DNA of 64,000 nt from Alphaproteobacteria bacterium. GTDB taxonomy: Bacteria; Pseudomonadota; Alphaproteobacteria; Sphingomonadales; Sphingomonadaceae. A model generated the notes under the pieces. That model made no database searches, was not told the DNA's origin, and was given only the letters and a program-made list of their open reading frames with translations. A program made the translations under genes and the position numbers. Shown one piece after another: positions 1-9,100 of the stretch (position 1 is its first letter; every line of letters begins with the position of its first letter). The stretch is taken from the NCBI GenBank assembly GCA_018970445.1, contig JAGWWF010000001.1:124001-188000 (forward strand), given 5' to 3'.

Positions 1-577
1 CCTTGCCGAATGCCAGGATTTCGGCGCTGCGCGATGGCCGCGCGTCGGACAGCACCAGCCCCCACAGCCAGCCCACCGCGGCATGGCCGGATGGATAGGC
101 AAAGCCCAGCGGCTTGCCGCCATCCACGGCATGATCGGGATCACAGGCCTTGCCGCCATCGCTGGTGAACGGGCGCGGGCGCTTGTAATGATCCTTGGCG
201 ATGAACACCGCGCGGGCCAGATCGGTGCCGGCGCGGCGCAGCAGCGCCATGGTGGCCGGCGTGGTGGCGGGGGACAATTGCACCCCCAGCGCGCAGCTGA
301 TCGCCTGCATGAATCGGGGGCTGGTCACGCTCAACTGGCCGATGGCGCGGTTCCAGTCGGGCCCGCCGATGCCGGCCCGGCTTTCGCGATACACAAAGGC
401 ATCAGCCGCGGCCTCGCTGCTGCCGGCGGCGGGTGGTGGCGGCAGCAGGCGCAGCATGGTCAGCGGCGCCATCGGCTCGCCATAACCGGCGGCGGCGGTG
501 CTGCCGGTCATGGGTGCCGGCGCGGGTTGGGCATGGGCGGCGGTGGCGCACAGCAGCAGGGGCAGGATCAGGCGCAT
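1..577 (-). CDS. Class A (PAP2-like) acid phosphatase, C-terminus cut by window edge
   Basis: Reverse-strand translation MRLILPLLLCATAAHAQPAPAP... with signal peptide, K-x6-RP motif (KDHYKRPRPF) and YPSGHA motif; runs off the left edge so absent from the ORF track. Confidence 0.85.
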   Translation of the reverse strand, partial: MRLILPLLLCATAAHAQPAPAPMTGSTAAAGYGEPMAPLTMLRLLPPPPAAGSSEAAADAFVYRESRAGIGGPDWNRAIGQLSVTSPRFMQAISCALGVQLSPATTPATMALLRRAGTDLARAVFIAKDHYKRPRPFTSDGGKACDPDHAVDGGKPLGFAYPSGHAAVGWLWGLVLSDARPSRSAEILAFGK

Positions 578-588
578 GGATGGTCCTT

Positions 589-1308
589 TCAGCAGGAAAA
601 GGGCGGCGGGGCGGTGGCCAGGGCCGCGCGCGCGCGGGCCAGATCGGCCCTGAATTCGCGCGATTGCAGCAGCTGGCGGAACACGGCCTGGCCCAGCACC
701 CGCCCCTGTTCGGCGTCAGACCGCCAGTTGATGCGGCAGGCCACCCACAGATCGCCGGTTTCGGTGCCGAATTCGATCAGATCGGCGCGGCGGTCCGGGC
801 GCAGTTCGGCCAGGATCAGCGCCCAAAGATAGGCGCTGGCAGCATGGCGCGACGGATAGGACGAGCCCGGCCGCGCCGTCGCCAGCCGCCCATCGCACGC
901 CGGGCTGCCATCATCATTGTTGGGGCGCAGGCGCGGCGGCGCGCCATTGAACTTCACCGCGCCCGCGGCCTGGGCGGCATCGATGTCGGCCCGCGCCAGG
1001 ATCGCCGCCAGCGCCGGGGTGAGACGGGGATCGATCTGTGCCCCCAGCGCGCAGCTGAGCGCCTGGCGATAGGGTGGCCGTGCCATGTTGATCAGCTTGC
1101 GCGCGCGCTGCACCGTGCGGTCGGGCAGGGCCAGCGTAACGGTTTCATAATGCAACCGGTCGGCGCGATCGGTGGCGCTGCCTGGCGGCGGCGGTGGCGG
1201 CAGCTGGCTGGCCGCCGCCACCAGGGCCGGGCGTTCCAGATAGGGCGTGCGCGGCGGCGGGGCGGGCGCCCCGGCCGCTGCCAGCAGGATGATCGCAAGG
1301 CCGGCCAT
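589..1308 (-). CDS. Acid phosphatase paralog with degenerate catalytic motifs (possible pseudoenzyme)
   Basis: Adjacent paralog sharing ISCALG(V/A)Q(L/I) and YPS-HA blocks, but PSGH reads PSRH and the third motif reads CRINWRSD. Confidence 0.75.
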   Translation of the reverse strand: MAGLAIILLAAAGAPAPPPRTPYLERPALVAAASQLPPPPPPGSATDRADRLHYETVTLALPDRTVQRARKLINMARPPYRQALSCALGAQIDPRLTPALAAILARADIDAAQAAGAVKFNGAPPRLRPNNDDGSPACDGRLATARPGSSYPSRHAASAYLWALILAELRPDRRADLIEFGTETGDLWVACRINWRSDAEQGRVLGQAVFRQLLQSREFRADLARARAALATAPPPFSC

Positions 1309-1545
1309 GCAGGCTCCTCGTGCAGGAACAGGGATCGGATTGGTCCGCCATCATGGCGCAGCGAAGGCCCGGCGGGCCAGTGTTTTTGCGCTGCGCGGCC
1401 ATGCCACAGCTATAAATCCGCCGGGCTGGGCCGTTTGCCCCTTGATGTTTGCCGCGCCGAGGCAGACATGGGACACAGGCCCGACACAGGCCGGGCCGGC
1501 AAACGGCGTTCCTTTCCCCCCGAAGGGCGCGCACCGGAGACCTTG

Positions 1546-3897
1546 ATGCCCTCGTTCACCCGGGAACTGGAGAAGACCCTCCACAACGCTCTGGCCGAAG
1601 CTGCCCGCCGGACGCACGAATATGCCACGCTGGAACATCTGCTGCTGGCGCTGACCACCGACAGCCACGCCGCCCAGGTGATGAAGGCCTGCAATGTCGA
1701 CATGGAAGAGCTGCAAGGCCAGCTGATCCGCTATCTCGACACCGAATTGACCGCGCTGAAGGCCGATGCCAGCATCGATCCATCGCCCACCGCCGGCTTC
1801 CAGCGGGTGGTGCAGCGGGCGATCCTGCATGTGCAATCATCCGGCCGCGAGGAAGTGACCGGGGCCAATGTGCTGGTGGCGCTGTTTTCGGAACGCGAAA
1901 GCCACGCCGTGTTCTTCCTGCAGCAGCAGGACATGACGCGGCTGGATGCGGTGTCGTTCATCAGCCACGGCATTGCCAAGTCCGGCCAGTCCGAAGCCAA
2001 GCCGCCGAAGGGCGCGGCCAGCAACACCGATCGTGACGAGCCGGAGGAAAAGCCGGCCAAGACCGAAAAGGCCGAGAAGAAGGGCGGCGAAAGCGCGCTC
2101 AAGCAGTTCACCGTCAACCTGAACGAGAAGGCGCGCAACGGCAAGGTCGATCCGCTGATCGGCCGCGCGGCCGAGGTGGACCGCACCATCCAGATCCTGT
2201 GCCGCCGCACCAAGAACAACCCGCTCTATGTGGGCGATCCCGGCGTGGGCAAAACGGCGATTGCCGAGGGCCTGGCGCGCAAGATCATCGAAGGCCAGGT
2301 GCCCGATGTGCTGCTGCCCGCAGTGATCTACAGTCTGGACATGGGCGCGCTGCTGGCCGGCACCCGTTATCGCGGCGATTTCGAGGAGCGGCTGAAGAAT
2401 GTCGTCTCCGAACTGGAAAAACTGCCCGACGCGGTGCTGTTCATCGATGAGATCCACACGGTGATCGGTGCCGGCGCCACCAGCGGCGGCGCCATGGATG
2501 CATCGAACCTGCTGAAACCGGCGCTGTCATCGGGTGCCATCCGCTGCATCGGTTCGACCACCTACAAGGAATTCCGCAACCATTTCGAGAAGGACCGCGC
2601 GCTGCTGCGCCGCTTCCAGAAGATCGACGTGAACGAACCGACGATCGAGGACACGGTGAAGATCCTGATGGGCCTGCGCCCATCCTATGAGGAGCACCAC
2701 AAGCTGAAATACACCCCCGATGCCATCAAGGCGGCGGTGGAGCTTTCCGCGCGTTACATCAACGATCGCAAGCTGCCCGACAAGGCCATCGACGTGATCG
2801 ACGAAACCGGCGCGTCGCAGATGCTGCTGCCCGAACACAAGCGCAAGAAGACCATCGGCGTGAAGGAGGTGGAGGCGGTGATCGCCACCATGGCCCGCAT
2901 TCCGCCGAAAAGCGTTTCCACCGACGACAAGGCGCAGCTGGCCACGCTGGACGCCGATCTGAAGCGGGTGGTGTTCGGCCAGGATGCCGCCATCGAGAAA
3001 TTGTCCAGCGCCATCAAGCTGGCGCGCGCGGGCCTGCGCGAACCCAACAAGCCGATCGGCTGCTATCTGTTCAGCGGCCCCACCGGCGTGGGCAAGACCG
3101 AAGTGGCCAAGCAGCTGGCCAGCATCCTGGGCATCCCGCTCACCCGCTTCGACATGTCGGAATATATGGAACGCCATTCGGTCAGCCGGCTGATCGGTGC
3201 GCCCCCCGGCTATGTCGGCTTTGATCAGGGTGGGCTGCTCACCGATGCGGTGGATCAGCAGCCGCATTCGGTGCTGCTGTTGGACGAGATCGAAAAGGCC
3301 CACCCCGATCTGTTCAACATCCTGCTGCAGGTGATGGACAATGGCCGCCTGACCGATCACCACGGCAAGACGGTGGATTTCCGCAACATCATCCTGATCA
3401 TGACCACCAATGCCGGGGCGGCCGACATGGCGCGCGAAGGCATCGGCTTTGGCGCCACCACCCGCATCGGCGAGGATGAGGAAGCCATAAAGAAGATGTT
3501 CAGCCCCGAATTCCGCAACCGGCTGGATGCCACGGTGCCGTTCGGCTATCTGCCGCCGGCCGTGGTCGCCCTGGTGATCGACAAGTTCGTGCTGCAACTG
3601 GAAATGCAGCTGGCCGATCGCGATGTGCACATCGGCCTGACCGAAGAGGCCAAGGCCTGGTTGATCGAGCGCGGTTATGACCGGCTGTATGGCGCGCGCC
3701 CGATGGGCCGGCTGATCCAGGAAAAGATCAAGCAGCCGCTGGCCGAGGAACTGCTGTTCGGCAAGCTGGTGCACGGCGGCGAGGTGCGCGTGCACGTGAA
3801 GGACGATGATCTGTCGTTCGAGATCGTGCCGGCGATTCGCAAGCTGAAGGCAAGGAAGGCGCCCAAGGCGCTGCCGGCCCCCACCGCCGAGGCGTGA
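1546..3897 (+). CDS. clpA: ATP-dependent Clp protease ATP-binding subunit ClpA
   Basis: MPSFTRELEKTLHNALAEAARRTHEYATLEHLLLALT N-domain, two Walker A motifs (GDPGVGKTAI, GPTGVGKTEV); start moved from ORF-track 433 to the ATG at 1546. Confidence 0.97.
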   Translation: MPSFTRELEKTLHNALAEAARRTHEYATLEHLLLALTTDSHAAQVMKACNVDMEELQGQLIRYLDTELTALKADASIDPSPTAGFQRVVQRAILHVQSSGREEVTGANVLVALFSERESHAVFFLQQQDMTRLDAVSFISHGIAKSGQSEAKPPKGAASNTDRDEPEEKPAKTEKAEKKGGESALKQFTVNLNEKARNGKVDPLIGRAAEVDRTIQILCRRTKNNPLYVGDPGVGKTAIAEGLARKIIEGQVPDVLLPAVIYSLDMGALLAGTRYRGDFEERLKNVVSELEKLPDAVLFIDEIHTVIGAGATSGGAMDASNLLKPALSSGAIRCIGSTTYKEFRNHFEKDRALLRRFQKIDVNEPTIEDTVKILMGLRPSYEEHHKLKYTPDAIKAAVELSARYINDRKLPDKAIDVIDETGASQMLLPEHKRKKTIGVKEVEAVIATMARIPPKSVSTDDKAQLATLDADLKRVVFGQDAAIEKLSSAIKLARAGLREPNKPIGCYLFSGPTGVGKTEVAKQLASILGIPLTRFDMSEYMERHSVSRLIGAPPGYVGFDQGGLLTDAVDQQPHSVLLLDEIEKAHPDLFNILLQVMDNGRLTDHHGKTVDFRNIILIMTTNAGAADMAREGIGFGATTRIGEDEEAIKKMFSPEFRNRLDATVPFGYLPPAVVALVIDKFVLQLEMQLADRDVHIGLTEEAKAWLIERGYDRLYGARPMGRLIQEKIKQPLAEELLFGKLVHGGEVRVHVKDDDLSFEIVPAIRKLKARKAPKALPAPTAEA

Positions 3898-3940
3898 CCG
3901 TTCATCGGCTGCTCACGCAACGGGCGGCAGGAAGCGGGCG

Positions 3941-4162
3941 ATGGCGACGCGATTCGGGGTGAAGGGCATGATCAGGGAGCGGCTGAACCTGTTGCTGCTG
4001 GTGGCCGCCGCGGTGGTGGCGGCCGAACCGCGGCTGACGCTGGCGCTGGAACAGGTCGGCGATCCGCACCCGCAGCGCTTCGCCCTGACCGGCCAGATCA
4101 TGGGCAAGGCGCTGGGGCTGGTGATCAGCTGGTCGGGCGGCGGCCGTCAGCTGCTGTACTGA
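3941..4162 (+). CDS. Small hypothetical protein, possible single hydrophobic helix
   Basis: 73-aa ORF between clpA and recX; overlaps the recX 3' end by 16 bp. Confidence 0.4.
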   Translation: MATRFGVKGMIRERLNLLLLVAAAVVAAEPRLTLALEQVGDPHPQRFALTGQIMGKALGLVISWSGGGRQLLY

Positions 4163-4692
4163 TCCGCGTCGTCCAGCGCCTCCACTGACACGGCCGCCAG
4201 CACGCGCCGGGCCACCGCCATGCCGTGGCCGGCGCGCAGCATGGCGGCCAGCTGCTTCTGACGGGCCGCACGATCGGCCGGGGCCGGCCCGAACGGCCCC
4301 AGCCGCTTGCGCCGGGCAAAGGCGATGGCCACCGCCAGCGCCGCATCCGCATCCGGCGCGTCGCCCCGATCATCCGCGTCCACGCCATCGGCTGCCAGTT
4401 GCGCCGCCACCCGGCGCGGCCCCAGCCCGCGGGCCGCCATGGCGCGGGCCTTCATCCCGGCATAGGCGGCATCATCGACATAGCGCAGTTCGGCCAGACG
4501 GTCGATCAGGGCCGTCACATCGGGCGGCGCGCTGCCGGCCCAGCCGCGTTCCTTCAGCTTGCGTGCCAGATAGCGGCGCAGGCGCGCCTGTGTAGTGGCA
4601 AAGCGGGCGGCATAATGCAGCGCCAGTTCGCGCAAGGCGGCCTCGTCCAGCGGCGGCGGTGGCGGGCGGGCGGGGCGGGGTGCGTTGGTCAT
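4147..4692 (-). CDS. recX: Regulatory protein RecX family
   Basis: MTNAPRPARP... ALHYAARFATTQARLRRYLARKLKERGW..., RecX-type helical repeats. Confidence 0.85.
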   Translation of the reverse strand: MTNAPRPARPPPPPLDEAALRELALHYAARFATTQARLRRYLARKLKERGWAGSAPPDVTALIDRLAELRYVDDAAYAGMKARAMAARGLGPRRVAAQLAADGVDADDRGDAPDADAALAVAIAFARRKRLGPFGPAPADRAARQKQLAAMLRAGHGMAVARRVLAAVSVEALDDADQYSS

Positions 4693-4812
4693 GCCACTTT
4701 CCTGCCATGATCGGGCCGGATTTTGAACGCTCCAGCATGCAAGGGCGAGAGTGAAAGAACATATCGCCGCCGGGTCGCAGGGTCGTTGCGGGCCGGCAGC
4801 AGGGAGAAGACC

Positions 4813-6561
4813 ATGGCCGAACCGGCTGAAATTCTGCGTTCCACCCCCACCGATGATGGCCATCCGATGCGCCAATCGGATTTCGGCACGCTGGTGGAGG
4901 CGCTGGATTATGCCGCGCAGGGGGCCAAGGGCTTCAATTTCCACGATGCCCGCGCCGATCTGGTGCGCGTCTATCCCTATGCCGAACTGGCCGCCGATGC
5001 CCGCCGCCATGCCATGCGCTTCATCGCGCAAGGGGTGCAGCCCGGTGATCGCATCGCGCTGATCGCCGAAACCGGCGCCGATTTCGCCGCGGCCTTCTTC
5101 GGCGCCATCTATGCCGCCGCGTTGCCGGTGCCGCTGCCGCTGCCGACCAGCTTTGGCGGGCGCGATGCCTATGTCGATCAGATCCGGGTGCAGCTGAACA
5201 GCTGTGATCCGGTGATGGTGATGTCGCCGCCGGGCCTGTTTGCGATGGTGGCCGAATCGGCCGCCGGCAAATGCGCCGCGCACGATTGGAGCGTGTGGTT
5301 CGCCACCGATGTGGCCCCGGTGGCGCTGCCGCAGCCCAAACCCACCGATATCGCCTATCTGCAATATTCGTCCGGCTCCACCCGCTTCCCGCACGGCGTC
5401 GCCGTCACCCACGAGGCGCTGCTGGCCAATCTGGCCGGCCACGCCTTCATGATGAAGGTGGGCCGCGGCGATCGCTGCGTCAGCTGGCTGCCCTGGTATC
5501 ACGACATGGGGCTGGTGGGCTGCATGCTGTCGCCGCTGGCCAACCAGATTTCGGTGGACTTCATCGCCACCGAGGATTTTGCCCGCCGGCCGCTGTCGTG
5601 GCTCACGCTGATCAGCCGCAACCAGGATGCCACGCTCAGCTATTCACCCACCTTTGGTTACGACATCTGCGCCCGCCGCATTTCCCATTCGATTCCGGTG
5701 GCCGAACGCTATGATCTGTCGCGCTGGCGCGTGGCCGGCAACGGGGCCGACATGATCCGCCCGGAAGTGATGCAGGCCTTTGTCGATGCATTTGCGCCGG
5801 CCGGGTTCAAGGCATCCGCCTTCCTGCCCAGCTATGGCCTGGCCGAAGCGACCCTGGCGGTGACGATCATGCCGCCGGGCGATGGCATCCAGTGCGATCT
5901 GATCGACGAACGCACCCTGTCGGGCGCCGCCGAGCCACGCGCCGATCACCGCCTGCCCACCCGCTATCGCGCCATCGTCAATTGCGGCAAGCCGGTGCCG
6001 GGCATGACGATCGAAGTGCGCGACGAGAAGGGCCAGCTGCTGCCCGAACGCCGCATCGGCCGCGTGTTCGTGCGCGGCCTGGGCGTGATGGCCGGCTATT
6101 TCCGCGACACCGAAGCCACCGCCGCCGCGCTCAGCCCCGAAGGCTGGCTCGACACCGGCGACATGGCCTACATGAAGGATGGCTCCATCTACATCGTTGG
6201 CCGCGCCAAGGACATGATCATCATCAACGGCAAGAACCACTGGCCGCAGGATATCGAATGGGCGATCGAACAATTGCCCGGCTTCAAGGCCGGCGATATC
6301 GCCGCCTTTTCGATCACCACGCCATCGGGAGAGGAAGCCCCGGCCGTGCTGGTGCAGTGCCGCACCAGCGACAATGATGAACGGCTGAAGCTGCGCGATG
6401 CCATCCGCACCAAGGTGAAGGCGATCACCGGCATGAGCTGCGTGGTGGAACTGGTGCCGCCGCGCACGCTGCCGCGCACCTCGTCGGGCAAATTGTCCCG
6501 CTCCAAGGCGCGGCTGCAATATCTGTCGGGCGAGATCCAGCCGTTCGAAGTGGCGGCGTAA
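4813..6561 (+). CDS. Fatty-acyl-AMP ligase / acyl-ACP synthetase of the sphingolipid locus
   Basis: AMP-binding motif YLQYSSGSTRFPHGVAVTH, SWLPWYHDMGLVG and DTGDMAYMKDGSIYIVGRAKDMIIINGKNHWPQDIE typical of FAAL proteins. Confidence 0.93.
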   Translation: MAEPAEILRSTPTDDGHPMRQSDFGTLVEALDYAAQGAKGFNFHDARADLVRVYPYAELAADARRHAMRFIAQGVQPGDRIALIAETGADFAAAFFGAIYAAALPVPLPLPTSFGGRDAYVDQIRVQLNSCDPVMVMSPPGLFAMVAESAAGKCAAHDWSVWFATDVAPVALPQPKPTDIAYLQYSSGSTRFPHGVAVTHEALLANLAGHAFMMKVGRGDRCVSWLPWYHDMGLVGCMLSPLANQISVDFIATEDFARRPLSWLTLISRNQDATLSYSPTFGYDICARRISHSIPVAERYDLSRWRVAGNGADMIRPEVMQAFVDAFAPAGFKASAFLPSYGLAEATLAVTIMPPGDGIQCDLIDERTLSGAAEPRADHRLPTRYRAIVNCGKPVPGMTIEVRDEKGQLLPERRIGRVFVRGLGVMAGYFRDTEATAAALSPEGWLDTGDMAYMKDGSIYIVGRAKDMIIINGKNHWPQDIEWAIEQLPGFKAGDIAAFSITTPSGEEAPAVLVQCRTSDNDERLKLRDAIRTKVKAITGMSCVVELVPPRTLPRTSSGKLSRSKARLQYLSGEIQPFEVAA

Positions 6562-6627
6562 CAACGCCCCACCCGCTTGCGGCAGGGGTTGAACCGCGCC
6601 AGACACAGCAATCATCCCGTTGGTGCC

Positions 6628-7563
6628 ATGATCGACACGTCCACCCCCGGCCCCCTGGCCATCACGGGCGCCACCGGCTTTGTTGGCCGCCGCGTGCTGG
6701 CGCTTGGCGCCAGGACGTCTGGCCGGCCGCTGCGTGCCCTCACCCGCCGGCCACAACCGCCGCAACCCGGCGTGAAATGGGTGGTGGGTGATCTGAACGA
6801 CAGCAACGCGCTGGCCCGGCTGTGCAGGGGCGCCGATGCCGTGCTGCATATCGCCGGCGTGGTGAACGCACCCGATGCCGACGGCTTTCGCATCGGCAAC
6901 GCCATCGGCACGGCCAATGTGCTGGCGGCGGCTGCCACGGTGCCCCGCTTCGTCCATGTCTCCAGCCTGGCCGCGCGCCAGCCCCGGCTGTCGCTCTATG
7001 GCGCCTCCAAGGCCGAGGCCGATGCCAGCGTGATGGCCAGCCGGCTGGATTGGGTGATCGTGCGCCCGCCCGGCGTCTATGGCCCCGGCGACGCCGAAAT
7101 GCGCGACCTGTTCCGGCTGGCGCAGCGCGGCCTGGGCCTTGCCCCCGGCGGGCCGGATGCCCGCATCAGCCTCATCCATGTCGATGATCTGGCCCGCGCC
7201 CTGCTGGCGCTGGCGACAAGCGGGCCAAGCCGTGAGATCATCGAACTTGACGATGGATCAGGCGGTTATGCCCATGCCGATCACGCCGCCGCCATTGCCC
7301 GCGCCCTGGGTCGCCCGGCTGTGCGCATGATCCCGGTGGGGGCGGGGCTGCTCAACGCCGCTGCCGGCATCGCCACCCTCATCGCCACCATCCAGGGCCA
7401 GTTGCCCAAGCTGAGCCGCGACCGCGCGGGCTATCTGGCCCATCCCGATTGGGTGGCGCGCGGCGGCAATGAACGGCTGGCCGGCCTGTGGCAGCCGCAG
7501 GTGGGGCTGGATGATGGCCTGGCCGATACGGTGCGCGATTATCGCGAGCGCGGCTGGCTGTAG
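6628..7563 (+). CDS. NAD(P)-dependent epimerase/dehydratase (extended SDR), candidate ceramide reductase-type enzyme
   Basis: ITGATGFVGRRVL Rossmann motif, YGASKAEAD, VRPPGVYGPGD; codirectional with the FAAL gene. Confidence 0.88.
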   Translation: MIDTSTPGPLAITGATGFVGRRVLALGARTSGRPLRALTRRPQPPQPGVKWVVGDLNDSNALARLCRGADAVLHIAGVVNAPDADGFRIGNAIGTANVLAAAATVPRFVHVSSLAARQPRLSLYGASKAEADASVMASRLDWVIVRPPGVYGPGDAEMRDLFRLAQRGLGLAPGGPDARISLIHVDDLARALLALATSGPSREIIELDDGSGGYAHADHAAAIARALGRPAVRMIPVGAGLLNAAAGIATLIATIQGQLPKLSRDRAGYLAHPDWVARGGNERLAGLWQPQVGLDDGLADTVRDYRERGWL

Positions 7564-7570
7564 CGCCGGA

Positions 7571-8128
7571 TCAGATCAGAAATTCGGCCAGCAGCGCGGC
7601 CAGCGTGAGCACGATGCCAACGATGAAGATGCGATAGGCATAGCCCAGAAAGCGATATTTCTTGGTTTTCAGCACCAGTCCCTGCTGGTGCACATCGCGC
7701 GGCATGGCATCATAAATGGCGACGTCGCTGGCCATGACACCGCGCATCCGCGACCGGAAATCGGCTTCCGACAGATCGGCAAAAACCCCGAAGAACAACA
7801 GATTTGGCACGAATTCGGGCTGCACCTTGCGGGTGGGCGTGTGGCCAACGGCCGGCAGAACCGCGATCATGCAGCTCAACGCGGCCAGAAAGGCGGTGAT
7901 CGTGAGGATCAGCAGCGGCGGCTTGAGATTGACCAGGGTGCCGTTGCGCACCACCAGCGCCAGCATCACCGAAGCCACCGCCATCAGCATGCTGGCCTTC
8001 TGGTCGGCAATGGCCAAAAGGGTCATGTGCTGCTGCTGCATGGTTCGCAGCAGATAGATGCTGTGCGAATGGGTCTGATCGGCCGGATGAGAGGCTGTTG
8101 TGCTGTCAATGCCCAGCCTTTGCGCCAT
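7571..8128 (-). CDS. PycTM/DUF5706-like two-transmembrane protein, copy 1
   Basis: MQQQHMTLLAIADQKASMLMAVASVMLALVV... NLLFFGVFADLSEADF... KKYRFLGYAYRIFIVGIVLTLAAL; resembles Pycsar effector transmembrane domain by eye. Confidence 0.75.
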   Translation of the reverse strand: MAQRLGIDSTTASHPADQTHSHSIYLLRTMQQQHMTLLAIADQKASMLMAVASVMLALVVRNGTLVNLKPPLLILTITAFLAALSCMIAVLPAVGHTPTRKVQPEFVPNLLFFGVFADLSEADFRSRMRGVMASDVAIYDAMPRDVHQQGLVLKTKKYRFLGYAYRIFIVGIVLTLAALLAEFLI

Positions 8129-8205
8129 TTCTGTGACGGAATCGTTGCATGCCTGCGACAGCGGCCCGGTTCGTCGCCCCGCCCGTTGCCGGCGGATGGC
8201 GCGGG

Positions 8206-8766
8206 TTACAGGGCCAGCAGCATCTTGCCCACGAACACCGCGAAGGTGGCGATCAGCCCGCCGATGAACACGCGATAGCCCCAGCCCAGATATTTGTATT
8301 TCTTGTTCGCCAGCACCTGGCCCAGTTGGTAGACATCGCGGGCCATCGCCGTCTGGATCGCGTGATCCTGCGCGTTGGTGCGTTCCAGCCAGTCGATCCA
8401 GGCCGCCTCGCTGAGTTGGGTGAAGCCGGCGAAGAACAACAGGTTGGGCGGCGCCGGCGGGCCCTTGGGCGGCCGGCCGATCGACGGCAGCACCGCCAGC
8501 ATGCACAGCACGGCGGCCAGCCCGGAACTGGCGGCCAGCACCAGCAGCGCCGGATTGTGCGCGGCTTCCTTCACCACCAGGGCAAAGATCACCGAATTGA
8601 CGCCGATGATGATGTTGGCCTTCTGATCGGCCATCGCCGACAGGGTGACGTGGTGCGCCTGGCAGGTGCGGATCAGATGGATGGCGTTGGCGTGCGACGC
8701 GCCGGGGGCGCCTTCCTGCGCCGCATCCAGGCTGATATCGATCATGTCTCCCATGTGCGGCATCAT
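8206..8766 (-). CDS. PycTM/DUF5706-like two-transmembrane protein, copy 2
   Basis: CQAHHVTLSAMADQKANIIIGVNSVIFALVV... NLLFFAGFTQLSEAAW... MARDVYQLGQVLANKKYKYLGWGYRVFIGGLIAT; clear paralog of copy 1. Confidence 0.77.
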   Translation of the reverse strand: MMPHMGDMIDISLDAAQEGAPGASHANAIHLIRTCQAHHVTLSAMADQKANIIIGVNSVIFALVVKEAAHNPALLVLAASSGLAAVLCMLAVLPSIGRPPKGPPAPPNLLFFAGFTQLSEAAWIDWLERTNAQDHAIQTAMARDVYQLGQVLANKKYKYLGWGYRVFIGGLIATFAVFVGKMLLAL

Positions 8767-8844
8767 GGCACCGGTTTTGCCGTTCCGCAATTTGGCCATG
8801 TTGTGGGGGCAAGGGGCCACGACAGCCGAGTTCATGGAGCCGAT

Positions 8845-9096
8845 ATGACCGACCGCGCCGGGGTTTATGCCCGCATCCTCGAATTGATCGAGCCATTGAA
8901 TGCCAGGAAGGTGGCGCTGGGCGAGCATACCAGCTTTGCCGGCGACATGGAGATGGACAGCCTCACCGTGATGGATCTGGTGGCCAGCATGGAAGATGAA
9001 TGGGACATCATGATCCCGCTGAACATGCTGCCCGATCTGGAAACCATCGGCCAGGTTGCCGATGCCGTGCACGGCCTGGTGGCAAAGAAGGGCTGA
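8845..9096 (+). CDS. Acyl carrier protein
   Basis: 83 aa with phosphopantetheine site DMEMDSLTVMDLV; immediately upstream of the SPT gene. Confidence 0.93.
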   Translation: MTDRAGVYARILELIEPLNARKVALGEHTSFAGDMEMDSLTVMDLVASMEDEWDIMIPLNMLPDLETIGQVADAVHGLVAKKG

Positions 9097-9100
9097 AGCG

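Noticed and set aside
433-1545. N-terminal extension of clpA as drawn in the ORF track
   Set aside because: Overlaps the phosphatase genes and is Arg/Gly-rich; the ClpA N-domain begins exactly at the ATG at 1546.
2527-3795. 422-aa minus-strand ORF
   Set aside because: Antisense to conserved clpA coding sequence.
7571-8766. Complete Pycsar anti-phage system
   Set aside because: Only PycTM-like membrane proteins are present; no pyrimidine cyclase or other CD-NTase/cyclase ORF is nearby, so a functional Pycsar operon is not claimed.
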